DNA from: Myroides sp. 1354
GTDB lineage: Bacteria; Bacteroidota; Bacteroidia; Flavobacteriales; Flavobacteriaceae
NCBI RefSeq assembly: GCF_030324495.1
Contig: NZ_JACAGN010000007.1
Span: 124,001 to 188,000 of the forward strand
Direction of reading: 5' to 3'
Length of the DNA: 64,000 nt
In this document: piece after piece, positions 51,990 through 61,375 of the stretch
Numbering within the stretch: position 1 is the stretch's first letter
How the letters are laid out: every line of letters begins with the position of its first letter
Program-made: the position numbers and the translations under genes
The notes under the pieces: generated by a model
Databases searched by the model: none
What the model saw: only the letters and a program-made list of their open reading frames with translations
Told to the model about the DNA's origin: nothing

Positions 51990-52901
51990 ATGGGACTCAA
52001 TAATAAGTTTCTAGGTTTTTCAGCAGCTATTTTTGCTGCAGCACTTTGGGGTGTATCAGGAGCATTTGCTCAGTTCTTGTTCAATGAGAAAAATTTCAAT
52101 GCCGAATGGCTAGTTACCGTTCGCCTCCTCATATCAGGGAGCATTATGCTATCCTTAGGTATCTTAAAAGGAGACAAAGATGTATGGCATATCTGGAAGA
52201 ACAAAAAATACGCCTCCCAATTGGTTGTATTTAGCTTTTTGGGCATGCTATTAGTGCAATACTCTTATTTTATTACCATCTTTCACTCTAACGCAGCTAC
52301 TGCAACCGTACTTCAATATATTGGTCCTGTTTTTATTGCTATTTATCTGGCGCTTCGCTTGAGAAAATGGCCAAAACCCATCGAAATACTAGCAATTGGC
52401 TTGGCTATGTTGGGTACGTTTTTACTCGTTACACACGGAGACATCAATAGTTTAACCATTACCCCTACCGCTTTAGTATGGGGAATCATTTCCGCCATTG
52501 CCCTAGCCGCTTATACGATTTTACCTGTGCATTTATTGAAAGAGTATAGCCCCATCGTTATTATTGGATGGAGTATGCTTATTGCAGGTACGGGAATGGC
52601 TATTGTCTACCCTCCTACGCACTTTCCTGGAATATGGGACATGGAAACCTTCTGGGCTGTTGCATTTATCATCCTATTTGGTACACTAATTTCGTTTTAT
52701 ATCTTCTTAGATGCTATCAATAATATTGGTCCTCAACGCGCAAGTTTACTCGCCTGTGCAGAACCTTTATCCGCAACTTTAATCGCCGTTTTTTACTTTG
52801 GGGTACAGTTTGAATTCCTCGATTGGTTAGGAAGTAGTTGTATTATTTTCACCATTCTATTATTGACCAAAATAAAGAAGAAAGAAATTCCAGAAAATTA
52901 A
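51990..52901 (+). CDS. EamA/DMT-family transporter
   Basis: 303 residues from the ATG at 51990; a TTG at 51981 is possible. There are about ten membrane helices in two EamA repeats, with ALWGVSGAFAQFLF near the start and the QRASLLACAEPLSATLIAVFYFG segment (about 250-272) typical of the family. Substrate unknown. It ends tail-to-tail with the flippase gene, overlapping by 4 bases. Confidence 0.88.
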   Translation: MGLNNKFLGFSAAIFAAALWGVSGAFAQFLFNEKNFNAEWLVTVRLLISGSIMLSLGILKGDKDVWHIWKNKKYASQLVVFSFLGMLLVQYSYFITIFHSNAATATVLQYIGPVFIAIYLALRLRKWPKPIEILAIGLAMLGTFLLVTHGDINSLTITPTALVWGIISAIALAAYTILPVHLLKEYSPIVIIGWSMLIAGTGMAIVYPPTHFPGIWDMETFWAVAFIILFGTLISFYIFLDAINNIGPQRASLLACAEPLSATLIAVFYFGVQFEFLDWLGSSCIIFTILLLTKIKKKEIPEN

Positions 52902-54367
52902 TGCCAATAGCGTCGAATCAACATAAAAACACGCTGTTGAATTAAAAACACCCAAGGGGTTTTTAAAATCAAAATTCCCCCGCAAATCAAAATGAAACCA
53001 ACGCGAACAACTAAGGTTAGAAAATAGCTGTGATTGAGTATGGGAATATAAAAACCGAGGCCCAATATCAAGAGCATGCAACCCAATAATTTACCGAATT
53101 GAAGGTCAAAAGGCCACAGTTTCATTTTGAGGTAAATGTAAAGGACCTTTCCTAAATTAAATAAGGTTAAACTGATTAATGAAGCTAGTCCAACGCCCAA
53201 TATACCATAGGTTGTTTGGGTTAAAAACCAAAGGTTCATCCCTACATTCAGTACCATTAGAAAAAGAATGGAGATGAGATTAAAGCGATAGTATTTGGAA
53301 TAGGAGATAATTTCTGAATTAAACCCTGTTGCCATATTGATTACCCCATTCACCCCCAACAAATAGATAATAGGAATAGAAGGGGCTAACTTTTCGTAGG
53401 TTGGCAATAAGCGAAATAAAGGATCAATTCCCACAGCGACACAAGAAAACAACAGCATCCCGATAAAAAACATGACACGGGCCACTTCTTTATATTTTTC
53501 ATTGAGTTTTTTGAGTTGTACGTTTTTAATTAAATCCGAAATTACAGGAGCATATAAGGCGAAAACGCCCGTTGCGGGAATAGCCAATGTTGAAGCTAAA
53601 GTAACGCCAATATTATAGGTTCCATTGGCTTCATATGAAATAAAATACGGAATCATTAAAGAATCCACGCGAAAGGCAAAGAAAGAACCAAAACTACCCG
53701 CAAAGGCAAATAAGCTATAAGCGTAATAGTCCTTTTTCTTTACTTTGTCGAATAAATCATCGTAGTTTTTACTCAGGTGATAGGGATACATTTTATAGAT
53801 GTAGACGCCTATTACCGCTGTAATTAAACCGTAACTTACAATATAGAGCACCAAACCTTGATCAATTGTCGTTGTCGTATAAAGCGCCAATAAAAAAATA
53901 CTAGGCAAGGTAATTTTGGGAATAATTTTCTCAAAAAACGTTGGAAAGGATATTTTCTGCAAATTGGTCGCTTGTCGACGGAACAGTTCAATATAAGCCA
54001 TGGCTAAAGCTAGAGGAAAGGCAAAAGCTAGGTATTTAAAGGAAGTATCGGTATAAAAAAATCGAATAACCACCAATAAAAGACCTACCCATCCCGCTAA
54101 TTTCGCAAGGGAAATCAAGCTATAACTAAATAGTTTCTGCTGTAATCTCTCCGTTAACTGAGGGTAAAAATTAATCAAGGCATGCGTGCTTCCCAAGACA
54201 ATAATAGGGTACATGATTTGAGCACAAGCATCAACAAATCGAATAATTCCAAGCATCTCTTTGTCTTGAGGATAAATCAAAATCGTTGAAACAACGCCAA
54301 TCAATACGCCTAAATAGTTAATTAGCGTAAATAAAAAAGCTTGTTTGGTTGAAATACCATTCCCCAT
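52898..54367 (-). CDS. polysaccharide flippase (Wzx/MATE-like)
   Basis: 489 residues with about 14 hydrophobic helices. The N-terminus KQAFLFTLINYLGVLIGVVSTILIYPQDKEMLGIIRF is typical of oligosaccharide flippases of the MOP superfamily. It would move lipid-linked sugars across the inner membrane. A GT2 glycosyltransferase gene is divergent to it, in keeping with a surface-polysaccharide function. Confidence 0.85.
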   Translation of the reverse strand: MGNGISTKQAFLFTLINYLGVLIGVVSTILIYPQDKEMLGIIRFVDACAQIMYPIIVLGSTHALINFYPQLTERLQQKLFSYSLISLAKLAGWVGLLLVVIRFFYTDTSFKYLAFAFPLALAMAYIELFRRQATNLQKISFPTFFEKIIPKITLPSIFLLALYTTTTIDQGLVLYIVSYGLITAVIGVYIYKMYPYHLSKNYDDLFDKVKKKDYYAYSLFAFAGSFGSFFAFRVDSLMIPYFISYEANGTYNIGVTLASTLAIPATGVFALYAPVISDLIKNVQLKKLNEKYKEVARVMFFIGMLLFSCVAVGIDPLFRLLPTYEKLAPSIPIIYLLGVNGVINMATGFNSEIISYSKYYRFNLISILFLMVLNVGMNLWFLTQTTYGILGVGLASLISLTLFNLGKVLYIYLKMKLWPFDLQFGKLLGCMLLILGLGFYIPILNHSYFLTLVVRVGFILICGGILILKTPWVFLIQQRVFMLIRRYWH

Positions 54368-54393
54368 TGTACTTATTCCTTGATTCGTTTCTA

Positions 54394-54401
54394 CAAATAT
54401 A
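54394..54401 (-). promoter_or_regulatory. -7 promoter element of the flippase gene
   Basis: TATATTTG on the minus strand, a full match, 26 bases before the start codon. Confidence 0.5.
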
Positions 54402-54433
54402 CTGGCTATTCGATGCTTAACTACATTTTTTTA

Positions 54434-54441
54434 TATTTTTG
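54434..54441 (+). promoter_or_regulatory. -7 promoter element of the GT2 gene
   Basis: TATTTTTG, a full match, back to back with the flippase promoter. Confidence 0.4.
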
Positions 54442-54502
54442 TGTGTTTGGATGCCCAAAGTTTCGATTTCCAAAAAGGCTTCCCTTGTAAATTTTCTATT
54501 TC

Positions 54503-55357
54503 ATGAAGTATATTATCCTTATTCCCGCTTACAATGAAGCCTCTTATATTGCGAAGACCTTACAAAGTTTAGCGGATCAAACCTTACTTCCTGAATGGGT
54601 ATTGATCATTAACGATGGATCAACGGATCAAACGGCTGCGATTGTAGAATCATATACAGCCCAACACCCTTGGATGCAATTAATCACTAAGGATTCAGCC
54701 GCTATTCACTTGCCGGGAAGTAAAGTCATTCAAGCCTTTAATTATGGATTATCCTTTTTGCCTGAATCAATTACCTATGATTTTATCGTCAAATTGGATG
54801 CTGACTTAATTCTTCCTTCGGATTATTTTGCCCACATTGCACGTGAATTTAAGCATAATTCCAAGCTCGGTATGGCTGGAGGTGTGGCCCTTATCGAAAA
54901 AAACAATACCTGGATTATCGAAAACCTAACCGACAAAGATCATATTCGCGGGGCTTTTAAAGCCTATCGCAAGACGTGTTTTCAACAAATTGGCGGACTC
55001 CAACCGGCTATGGGATGGGATACGGTAGATGAATTACTCTGTCGTTACTACAAGTGGGAGATTCTTGTTCGTCAAGATTTGCAAATTAAACACCTGAAAC
55101 CAACGGGGGCTCAGTATGACAAAAGCGCACGTTACAAACAAGGAGAAGCTTTTTACCGCTTACATTACGGTTTTTTAATTACACTTATCGCCAGTGTAAA
55201 ACTCGCCTCCAAAAAAGGTAAACCGCTGTTATTTCTAGATTATATCAAAGGATACTTTCAAGCTAAAACGAGAAAAGAACCTTATTTAGTGACAACAGAA
55301 CAAGGAAAATTTATCCGCCACTATCGCTGGACGAAAATAAAGTCTAAGTTGTTTTAA
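54503..55357 (+). CDS. GT2-family glycosyltransferase
   Basis: 284 residues. The GT-A fold is shown by ILIPAYNEASYIAKTL, LIINDGSTDQTAAIV (about 35-50) and the DxD motif KLDADLILP (about 94-102). KDHIRGAFKAYRKTCFQQIGGL and AMGWDTVDELLC follow. It transfers a sugar from a nucleotide donor to an acceptor, probably in surface glycan synthesis. No membrane anchor is seen. Confidence 0.9.
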   Translation: MKYIILIPAYNEASYIAKTLQSLADQTLLPEWVLIINDGSTDQTAAIVESYTAQHPWMQLITKDSAAIHLPGSKVIQAFNYGLSFLPESITYDFIVKLDADLILPSDYFAHIAREFKHNSKLGMAGGVALIEKNNTWIIENLTDKDHIRGAFKAYRKTCFQQIGGLQPAMGWDTVDELLCRYYKWEILVRQDLQIKHLKPTGAQYDKSARYKQGEAFYRLHYGFLITLIASVKLASKKGKPLLFLDYIKGYFQAKTRKEPYLVTTEQGKFIRHYRWTKIKSKLF

Positions 55358-55424
55358 TACATTTTTGAACTTATAAACCTAAAAAATCATTTGTAATTGG
55401 TAATTTAGCCGATATTTATTTTTT

Positions 55425-56171
55425 ATGATAAAAACTGGATTAACAAATATTGGTCAATACTTTATTATGCTAAAGGAAATCTTTAGTAAAATGACTAAAT
55501 GGAAAGTAATGAAGGAGCTAATATTCAAAGAAATAGACGATTTAATCATCGGTTCTTTGGGGATTGTTTGCTTCTTATCTTTTTTCGTTGGAGGTGTTGT
55601 TGCGATTCAAACAGCCTTAAACTTAACCAATCCTTTAATTCCTAAATATCTTATTGGATTTGCAACGAGACAATCCGTTGTATTAGAATTTGCCCCTACT
55701 TTTATCTCCATTATTATGGCGGGAAAAATGGGATCTTTTATCACATCGAGTATTGGAACCATGCGCGTTACAGAACAAATTGACGCTTTAGAAGTGATGG
55801 GAGTTAGTTCACTCAACTACCTTGTATTTCCAAAAATGGTCGCGGTTCTTTTATATCCTTTTGTTATTGGTATCAGTATGTTCTTGGGTATTTTAGGCGG
55901 ATGGTTTGGTGGTGTAATGGGAAACTTCGTAACTTCTGAACAATTTATTGTTGGTTTACAAGATACCTTCATTCCCTTTCACATTACATATGCCTTTATC
56001 AAAACGACCTTATTTGGTTTCTTATTAGCAACAATTCCTTCTTACTTTGGTTACTACATGAAAGGTGGTGCATTAGAAGTGGGTAAAGCGAGTACAACAG
56101 CCTTCGTATGGACGAGTGTGGCTATTATCCTTACAAACTATATACTAACCTCTCTCCTTTTAAGTAATTAA
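55425..56171 (+). CDS. mlaE: MlaE-family ABC permease
   Basis: 248 residues with about five membrane helices. Family features are GGVVAIQTALNLTN, RQSVVLEFAPTFISIIMAGKMGSFITSSIGTMRVTEQIDALEVMGV (about 84-128) and a C-terminal helix. It forms the membrane part of a phospholipid transporter linking inner and outer membranes. The ATPase gene follows after 4 bases. Confidence 0.92.
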   Translation: MIKTGLTNIGQYFIMLKEIFSKMTKWKVMKELIFKEIDDLIIGSLGIVCFLSFFVGGVVAIQTALNLTNPLIPKYLIGFATRQSVVLEFAPTFISIIMAGKMGSFITSSIGTMRVTEQIDALEVMGVSSLNYLVFPKMVAVLLYPFVIGISMFLGILGGWFGGVMGNFVTSEQFIVGLQDTFIPFHITYAFIKTTLFGFLLATIPSYFGYYMKGGALEVGKASTTAFVWTSVAIILTNYILTSLLLSN

Positions 56172-56175
56172 CAAG

Positions 56176-56952
56176 ATGATTAAAGTAACAAACATAGAAA
56201 AGTCTTTTAATGGCACTAAGGTTTTGAAGGGAATTACCACCACATTTGAAACTGGAAAAACCAATTTAATCATAGGACAAAGTGGTTCAGGAAAAACTGT
56301 TTTCTTGAAAACACTTTTGGGTATTCACGCCCATGATAATGGTCAAATCCTTTTTGATGGACGAGATTATGCGGATATGAATAAACATCAACGCAGAGAT
56401 TTACGCACGGAAATTGGAATGGTATTTCAAGGAAGTGCTCTTTTTGATTCCATGACTGTGGAAGAAAACATCGCCTTTCCTATGCGTATGTTTACCAACA
56501 AAAGCGATAAAGAAATCATGCATCGCGTGAATGAGGTAATTGATCGCGTAAAATTAATCAATGCCAATAAAAAGAAACCTTCAGAAATATCGGGAGGAAT
56601 GCAAAAAAGGGTAGCAATTGCTCGTGCCATTGTAAATAACCCGAAATATTTATTCTGTGATGAGCCCAACTCTGGACTAGATCCTAAAACGGCTATCGTC
56701 ATTGATAACCTGATTCAAGAGATTACACACGAATACGACATTACAACGGTAATCAATACACATGATATGAACTCTGTATTAGAAATTGGAGAACACATCG
56801 TATTCTTAAAGAATGGTGTATTAGCTTGGTCGGGAAACAACAAGGAAATTATCCAAACAGACAATGAAGATGTTGTGGATTTCGTTTATTCTTCTGAACT
56901 CTTTCAGATGGTTCGAGATGCCATGAGACACATTGGTTCTACTAAAAAATAA
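56176..56952 (+). CDS. mlaF: MlaF-type ABC ATPase
   Basis: 258 residues with Walker A GQSGSGKT (about 35-42), signature SGGMQKR (about 140-146), Walker B YLFCDEPNSGLDP (about 160-172) and the switch histidine in INTHDMN. It powers the MlaE permease in retrograde phospholipid transport. A substrate-binding MlaD gene is not next to it. The terminator directly follows the stop codon. Confidence 0.92.
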   Translation: MIKVTNIEKSFNGTKVLKGITTTFETGKTNLIIGQSGSGKTVFLKTLLGIHAHDNGQILFDGRDYADMNKHQRRDLRTEIGMVFQGSALFDSMTVEENIAFPMRMFTNKSDKEIMHRVNEVIDRVKLINANKKKPSEISGGMQKRVAIARAIVNNPKYLFCDEPNSGLDPKTAIVIDNLIQEITHEYDITTVINTHDMNSVLEIGEHIVFLKNGVLAWSGNNKEIIQTDNEDVVDFVYSSELFQMVRDAMRHIGSTKK

Positions 56953-56984
56953 AAAAAGCCGAAGCAAATGCTTCGGCTTTTTTT
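56953..56984 (+). terminator. terminator after mlaF
   Basis: GCCGAAGC and GCTTCGGC with a four-base loop, A-run before and T-run after. Confidence 0.9.
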
Positions 56985-57004
56985 ATAGTAAGGGGTTTTG
57001 TTGT

Positions 57005-57116
57005 TTGGTGTTTGGTGTTGGGTGCTTGTTGTTGGGTGTTGGGTGAGATAGATGGTGAAATCGAAACGCAGTGCAAATCGTAACGTAGTGAAGATTCATC
57101 GAACACCAAACACCAA
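57005..57116. repeat. REP-like element with 15-base terminal inverted repeats
   Basis: TTGGTGTTTGGTGTT at 57005-57019 is inverted exactly at 57102-57116. The interior carries an imperfect tandem pair, AAATCGAAACGCAGTG and AAATCGTAACGTAGTG. No gene is present. Confidence 0.6.
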
Positions 57117-57137
57117 TATAAACTTGGTGAGATAGAT

Positions 57138-57307
57138 GGTGAGATTTGTTTAAAGAAAATACCTTCTTATTTTAGAAAAATCTACCGATACCTCATAACA
57201 GATCACTGATAACTTTTTGTTTGGTGAGATTTGTTTAAAGAAAATACCTTCTTATTTTAGAAAAATCTACCGATACCTCATAACCGTTCACTGATAACTT
57301 CTTGTTT
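57138..57307 (+). repeat. tandem duplication of an 85-base unit
   Basis: Copies at 57138-57222 and 57223-57307 differ at three positions. Non-coding; the unit begins GGTGAGATTTG, which also echoes GGTGAGATAGATGGTGA at 57042 and 57125. Confidence 0.85.
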
Positions 57308-57337
57308 TAGATTAAGTATATTCCATATCCAAAGGAG

Positions 57338-57345
57338 TAACTTTG
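57338..57345 (+). promoter_or_regulatory. -7 promoter element of the pirin gene
   Basis: TAACTTTG, a full match, overlapping a TTG at 57343. This argues for the ATG at 57364 as the start codon. Confidence 0.45.
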
Positions 57346-57363
57346 AGTATAAATAAAAAGGAT

Positions 57364-58236
57364 ATGAAAACAAAAAATATTGAACAAATCGTATCACCAA
57401 GACCTGCGCATTTTGTAGGAGATGGTTTTAGAGTACACAATTTTATTCCAGGTGTACCGGGCATGAGCATGCAGCGCATGGATCCCTTTATTATGTTTGA
57501 CTACAACTCCAAATACCACTTCGGACCGAGTGAAATTCCAAGAGGGGTTGGTGTTCATCCCCACAAAGGTTTTGAAACGGTTACAATCGCATACAAAGGA
57601 CGTGTAGAGCACGGGGATAGTAGCGGTGGTGGTGGAATCATAGGTGAAGGAGATGTACAATGGATGACAGCAGCATCAGGTGTATTGCACAAAGAGTTTC
57701 ACGAAACAGAATGGAGTAAAACAGGAGGAGCATTCCAAATGGTTCAATTATGGGTAAATCTACCTGCTGAAGCTAAAAAAGGTAAACCCCAATATCAAGC
57801 CATTGAAAATGCACAAATGCCCCATTATACGCTAGCAGATGGTCTCGGATTTATTGAAGTAATTGCAGGTGAATATCAAGGTGTTCAAGGTCCTGCTACA
57901 ACCTTCACTCCAATTCATATGTCTAACTTAAAAGCTCAAACTGGCGCACAAGTTACCTACGAATTTCCTACAACCTATACTACATTGTTATTGGTTATAG
58001 AAGGCAGTATCAAAGTAAACGGAACTGACGTACAAACAGATCACGTAGCGGTAATGGCTCATGATGGAGAGCAATTTACCGTAGAAGTAAACGAAGATGC
58101 TGTTGTTTTAGTTCTTGCGGGTCTTCCAATCAAAGAACCCATTGCCCATTATGGTCCCTTTGTGATGAATACACAAGAAGAATTGCTACAAGCTTTCGAC
58201 GATTTTAATACAGGTAAATTCGGAACTTGGAATTAA
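57364..58236 (+). CDS. pirin-family cupin protein
   Basis: 290 residues from the ATG at 57364. The N-terminal cupin carries HPHKGFETVTIAYKGRVEHGD (about 59-79) and GVLHKEFHE (about 105-113), supplying the metal-binding histidines and glutamate of pirins. Pirins are iron-dependent proteins, some with quercetinase activity and some acting as transcription cofactors. Which applies here cannot be told. Confidence 0.9.
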   Translation: MKTKNIEQIVSPRPAHFVGDGFRVHNFIPGVPGMSMQRMDPFIMFDYNSKYHFGPSEIPRGVGVHPHKGFETVTIAYKGRVEHGDSSGGGGIIGEGDVQWMTAASGVLHKEFHETEWSKTGGAFQMVQLWVNLPAEAKKGKPQYQAIENAQMPHYTLADGLGFIEVIAGEYQGVQGPATTFTPIHMSNLKAQTGAQVTYEFPTTYTTLLLVIEGSIKVNGTDVQTDHVAVMAHDGEQFTVEVNEDAVVLVLAGLPIKEPIAHYGPFVMNTQEELLQAFDDFNTGKFGTWN

Positions 58237-58244
58237 TGATAACG

Positions 58245-58275
58245 AAAAGGTGTTGCTGAGCAACACCTTTTTTTA
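58245..58275 (+). terminator. terminator after the pirin gene
   Basis: AAAGGTGTTGC pairs with GCAACACCTTT, loop TGA, followed by a run of T. Confidence 0.9.
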
Positions 58276-58307
58276 TGTGTTTTATTTTCTCAGTTTGTGA
58301 ATTCTTT

Positions 58308-58315
58308 TACTTTTG
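58308..58315 (+). promoter_or_regulatory. -7 promoter element of the lipoprotein gene
   Basis: TACTTTTG, a full match only 12 bases before the ATG, implying a very short or almost leaderless transcript. Confidence 0.4.
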
Positions 58316-58327
58316 CAAATAAAAACT

Positions 58328-58912
58328 ATGCGTAAAAGAATGGCAATAATGGGGTTGCTTTTGGGGTTGTCTATCGGATGTAATTCCAAAAATTCTGACA
58401 CAGAAGAACAACCTACTTCAGTAAATACTACCGTTGAAAATAAAGAAACAACGAAAACTGAACCTCAAACTCCTGAGCAAGAAGAATTAAAACTCGTAGG
58501 TACTAATACGGAGTTATATGCTGCATCAGAAGAAAAGTTGCTGAATATGTTGAATGAAATGGATCAAAAGCGCTTGCAAAAAGCCATTCAAATTGTATCC
58601 AATCATGTAGCCGAAACGGTGGATATTTACACTGCAGAAGATGATATTGATTTTGAGAAATGGAATGCCATTTACTTCAAAAAGATAGATGGATTAACAT
58701 TTACAGGGATTATTCAATTAGCAGAGAAACTATTGATGGAAACAAAAAAAAATACACAGGCAAGTTTACAAGCAGATCTAGCTGACTTAAAAGCTAATCC
58801 TGTAGACGACCAAGAAGAATCTTTGTCATATTTGCAAGAAGAACTAAAGAAAGCAAAGAATTTACCTACTACTATTGATACTTATGTATATAATGAGGAA
58901 TGCTTTCTCTAA
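58328..58912 (+). CDS. hypothetical lipoprotein
   Basis: 194 residues from the ATG at 58328. A lipoprotein signal (GLLLGLSIGC, cysteine about residue 18) is followed by a Thr/Glu-rich linker and a helical domain (LLNMLNEMDQKRLQKAIQIVSNH, ELKKAKNLPTTIDTYVY). I do not recognise the family. Confidence 0.65.
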   Translation: MRKRMAIMGLLLGLSIGCNSKNSDTEEQPTSVNTTVENKETTKTEPQTPEQEELKLVGTNTELYAASEEKLLNMLNEMDQKRLQKAIQIVSNHVAETVDIYTAEDDIDFEKWNAIYFKKIDGLTFTGIIQLAEKLLMETKKNTQASLQADLADLKANPVDDQEESLSYLQEELKKAKNLPTTIDTYVYNEECFL

Positions 58913-59167
58913 AAACCAAAATGATTTAACTATTTTTTTATAGTTTTAAATCAATAATAAAAAACTCCTATTTCAAATAGATGATTTTTTCTTTTTTTAT
59001 TTGTTAATAAATTAGTTTTTACTTATATTTGAATTATAGATTTAACCGAAAAAGGTAATTCCCTCGTTAAATCTTCCTTCTCTCTTATGAATAAGAGATA
59101 TACAAGTTAAAATAAATCCCTTGAGGAGAAAAGATAAGTTGAAAAAAGAAAGTGATGTTGTTAAGTG

Positions 59168-59206
59168 TAAAAAAGAGTTCCAAATAATTTTGGAACTCTT
59201 TTTCAT
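59168..59206. terminator. bidirectional terminator between convergent genes
   Basis: AAAAAGAGTTCCAAA pairs with TTTGGAACTCTTTTT around a four-base loop. It serves the lipoprotein gene (plus) and the oligopeptidase gene (minus). The 255 bases before it (58913-59167) hold no gene. Confidence 0.85.
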
Positions 59207-59207
59207 T

Positions 59208-61238
59208 TTATGTCAATAACCCCGCTCTTCTAAGCAAAGCTTCTGGCGTTGGTTCTTGTCCTCTAAATTTTTTATACAACGTCATTGGATGATCCGTTCC
59301 TCCTTGTGATAACACATGCTCTTTAAATGCTGTAGCTACTTCTTTATTGAAGATTCCCTTTTCTTTAAAATAAGCAAAAGCATCTGCATCCAATACTTCC
59401 GCCCATTTATAGCTGTAATATCCCGAAGAATAACCTCCTTGAAAAATATGAGAGAAAGACGTACTCATCGCATTTTCTGCCACATCTGGATATTGTTGCG
59501 TCGCTTTGAATTGTTCCAATTCGAAAGCTTTTAGATTTGTGATTTTTGTAGGATCTTGTCCATGCCACCCCATATCCAACAACCCAAAACTCAATTGTCG
59601 AACTGTTGCCATTCCCTCCAAGAAAGAAGCACTTTCTTTTATCTTTTCTACGAATTCCATTGGAATCACTTCACCGGTTTGATAATGTTTTGCAAACAAA
59701 GCTAGGGTTTCTTTTTCATAACACCAGTTTTCTAAAATCTGACTTGGCAATTCAACAAAATCCCAATATACATTCGTTCCCGATAAAGACGGATAGGTAG
59801 TATTTGCCAACATTCCATGTAGAGCATGACCAAATTCGTGAAACAACGTTGTTACTTCGTTAAACGTTAATAAAGACGGTTTGGTTGCTGTGGGCTTGGT
59901 AAAATTACACACAATGGAAATATGAGGTCTTTCATTCACTCCATTTAAGCTATACTGATTTTTAAATGACGTCATCCAAGCCCCATTGCGTTTGCCTTTA
60001 CGCGGAAAGAAATCGGTATAAAATACAGCGATAAACTCCCCTGTTTCATTCGTTACCTCAAAGGTGCGAACTTCTGCGTGGTATTTCTCGATATCAAAAA
60101 CTTCAGTAAAGATTAATCCATATAATTTATTCGCCACTTGAAAAGCACCATCCAATACATGCTCCAATTGAAAATACGGTTTTAGGATTTCATCGTCTAA
60201 ATTAAAGCGCTCTTGTTTTAATTTTTCTGCATAATAGCTGCCATCCCATTTCTCTAAATGATCCAGACCATCTAATTGTTTAGCAAAAGCAGTTAGCTCA
60301 GCAAATTCTTCATCTGCCGCTGGTTTTGCTTTCAACAATAAGTCTTGTAAAAAGGCATTTACTTTAGCAGGAGATTGAGCCATGCGTTCTTCTAATACAA
60401 AATCAGCATGCGTAGCATAGCCCAAAATATTGGCGCGTTCATGTCTTAATTTAGCGATGTTTAAAACATTTGCTTCGTTATTATACTCGTTTGCTTTAAA
60501 CGCTTTTGTTCCAGCTGCAATAGCCAATTCTTTGCGCAAAGCCCTATTCTCAGCATAGGTCATAAACGGAATATAACTCGGGTAGTCTAAGGTAAAAATC
60601 CACCCTTCCTTGTTTTCTTGTTGTGCCAAAGCATGAGCCTCTTCAATTGCCCCTTCTGGCAATCCTTTTAAATCCTCTTCTTTTGTAATATGCAACTGAT
60701 AATTATGCGTCTCTGCTAATACATTCTCACCAAACTTTAAAGCAGTCGTTGCCAATTCTGCATCGATTGCTCTTACTTTATTCTTTTGTTCTTCTGAAAG
60801 TAAAGCACCATTGCGCACAAAGTTTTTATAATTCTTTGTCAATAACGTCTGTTGCTCTGTTGTCAAATTCAACTGATTCAATTGCTCATAAACCGCCTTT
60901 ACGCGTAAGAACAATTGTTCATTCAACAAAATATCATTGCTCAATTCGGATAACAAAGGCGCTACTTCTTGTGCAATTTGTTGCATCTCATCGTTGGTTT
61001 CTGCGGAATTCAAATTGAAAAAGATACTCGCTAAAACATCCAGGTCCATTCCAGCAAAAGCCAAAGCTTCGATGGTATTTTCAAAAGTTGGCGATGCTGG
61101 ATTAGCCGTAATAGCCTCGATATCCGCTTTAGACTGTGCAATTGCACGATCAAAAGCAGGTTTATAATCCGAGATTTTTATTTGAGAAAATGGTGCTGTA
61201 CCATGTTTGGTCGTAAATGGTTTGCTAAAAATAGCCAT
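59208..61238 (-). CDS. dcp: M3-family peptidyl-dipeptidase
   Basis: 676 residues, close to the 680 of E. coli Dcp. The zinc site is FHEFGHALHGML (about 463-474) with the downstream glutamate in the SGTNVYWDFVELPSQ region. No signal peptide, so cytoplasmic. It removes dipeptides from the C-terminus of peptides. Single gene with its own promoter. Confidence 0.93.
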   Translation of the reverse strand: MAIFSKPFTTKHGTAPFSQIKISDYKPAFDRAIAQSKADIEAITANPASPTFENTIEALAFAGMDLDVLASIFFNLNSAETNDEMQQIAQEVAPLLSELSNDILLNEQLFLRVKAVYEQLNQLNLTTEQQTLLTKNYKNFVRNGALLSEEQKNKVRAIDAELATTALKFGENVLAETHNYQLHITKEEDLKGLPEGAIEEAHALAQQENKEGWIFTLDYPSYIPFMTYAENRALRKELAIAAGTKAFKANEYNNEANVLNIAKLRHERANILGYATHADFVLEERMAQSPAKVNAFLQDLLLKAKPAADEEFAELTAFAKQLDGLDHLEKWDGSYYAEKLKQERFNLDDEILKPYFQLEHVLDGAFQVANKLYGLIFTEVFDIEKYHAEVRTFEVTNETGEFIAVFYTDFFPRKGKRNGAWMTSFKNQYSLNGVNERPHISIVCNFTKPTATKPSLLTFNEVTTLFHEFGHALHGMLANTTYPSLSGTNVYWDFVELPSQILENWCYEKETLALFAKHYQTGEVIPMEFVEKIKESASFLEGMATVRQLSFGLLDMGWHGQDPTKITNLKAFELEQFKATQQYPDVAENAMSTSFSHIFQGGYSSGYYSYKWAEVLDADAFAYFKEKGIFNKEVATAFKEHVLSQGGTDHPMTLYKKFRGQEPTPEALLRRAGLLT

Positions 61239-61271
61239 ACTAATCTAATTATTATTTGTTCTATAAAATTA

Positions 61272-61279
61272 CAAATTTA
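61272..61279 (-). promoter_or_regulatory. -7 promoter element of the M3 peptidase gene
   Basis: TAAATTTG on the minus strand, a full match, 33 bases before the start codon. Confidence 0.5.
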
Positions 61280-61328
61280 GTAAGGGAATGAAAAATAAGA
61301 ATCCAAGTCTTAACATCCTCTTACCATA

Positions 61329-61358
61329 AAAAAAGGGCTCTTAAAGAGCCCTTTTTTG
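61329..61358 (-). terminator. terminator of secA
   Basis: AAAGGGCTCTT pairs with AAGAGCCCTTT, with A and T runs on both sides, 18 bases after the secA stop codon. Confidence 0.9.
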
Positions 61359-61375
61359 TATCTGTCAAGCTGAAA

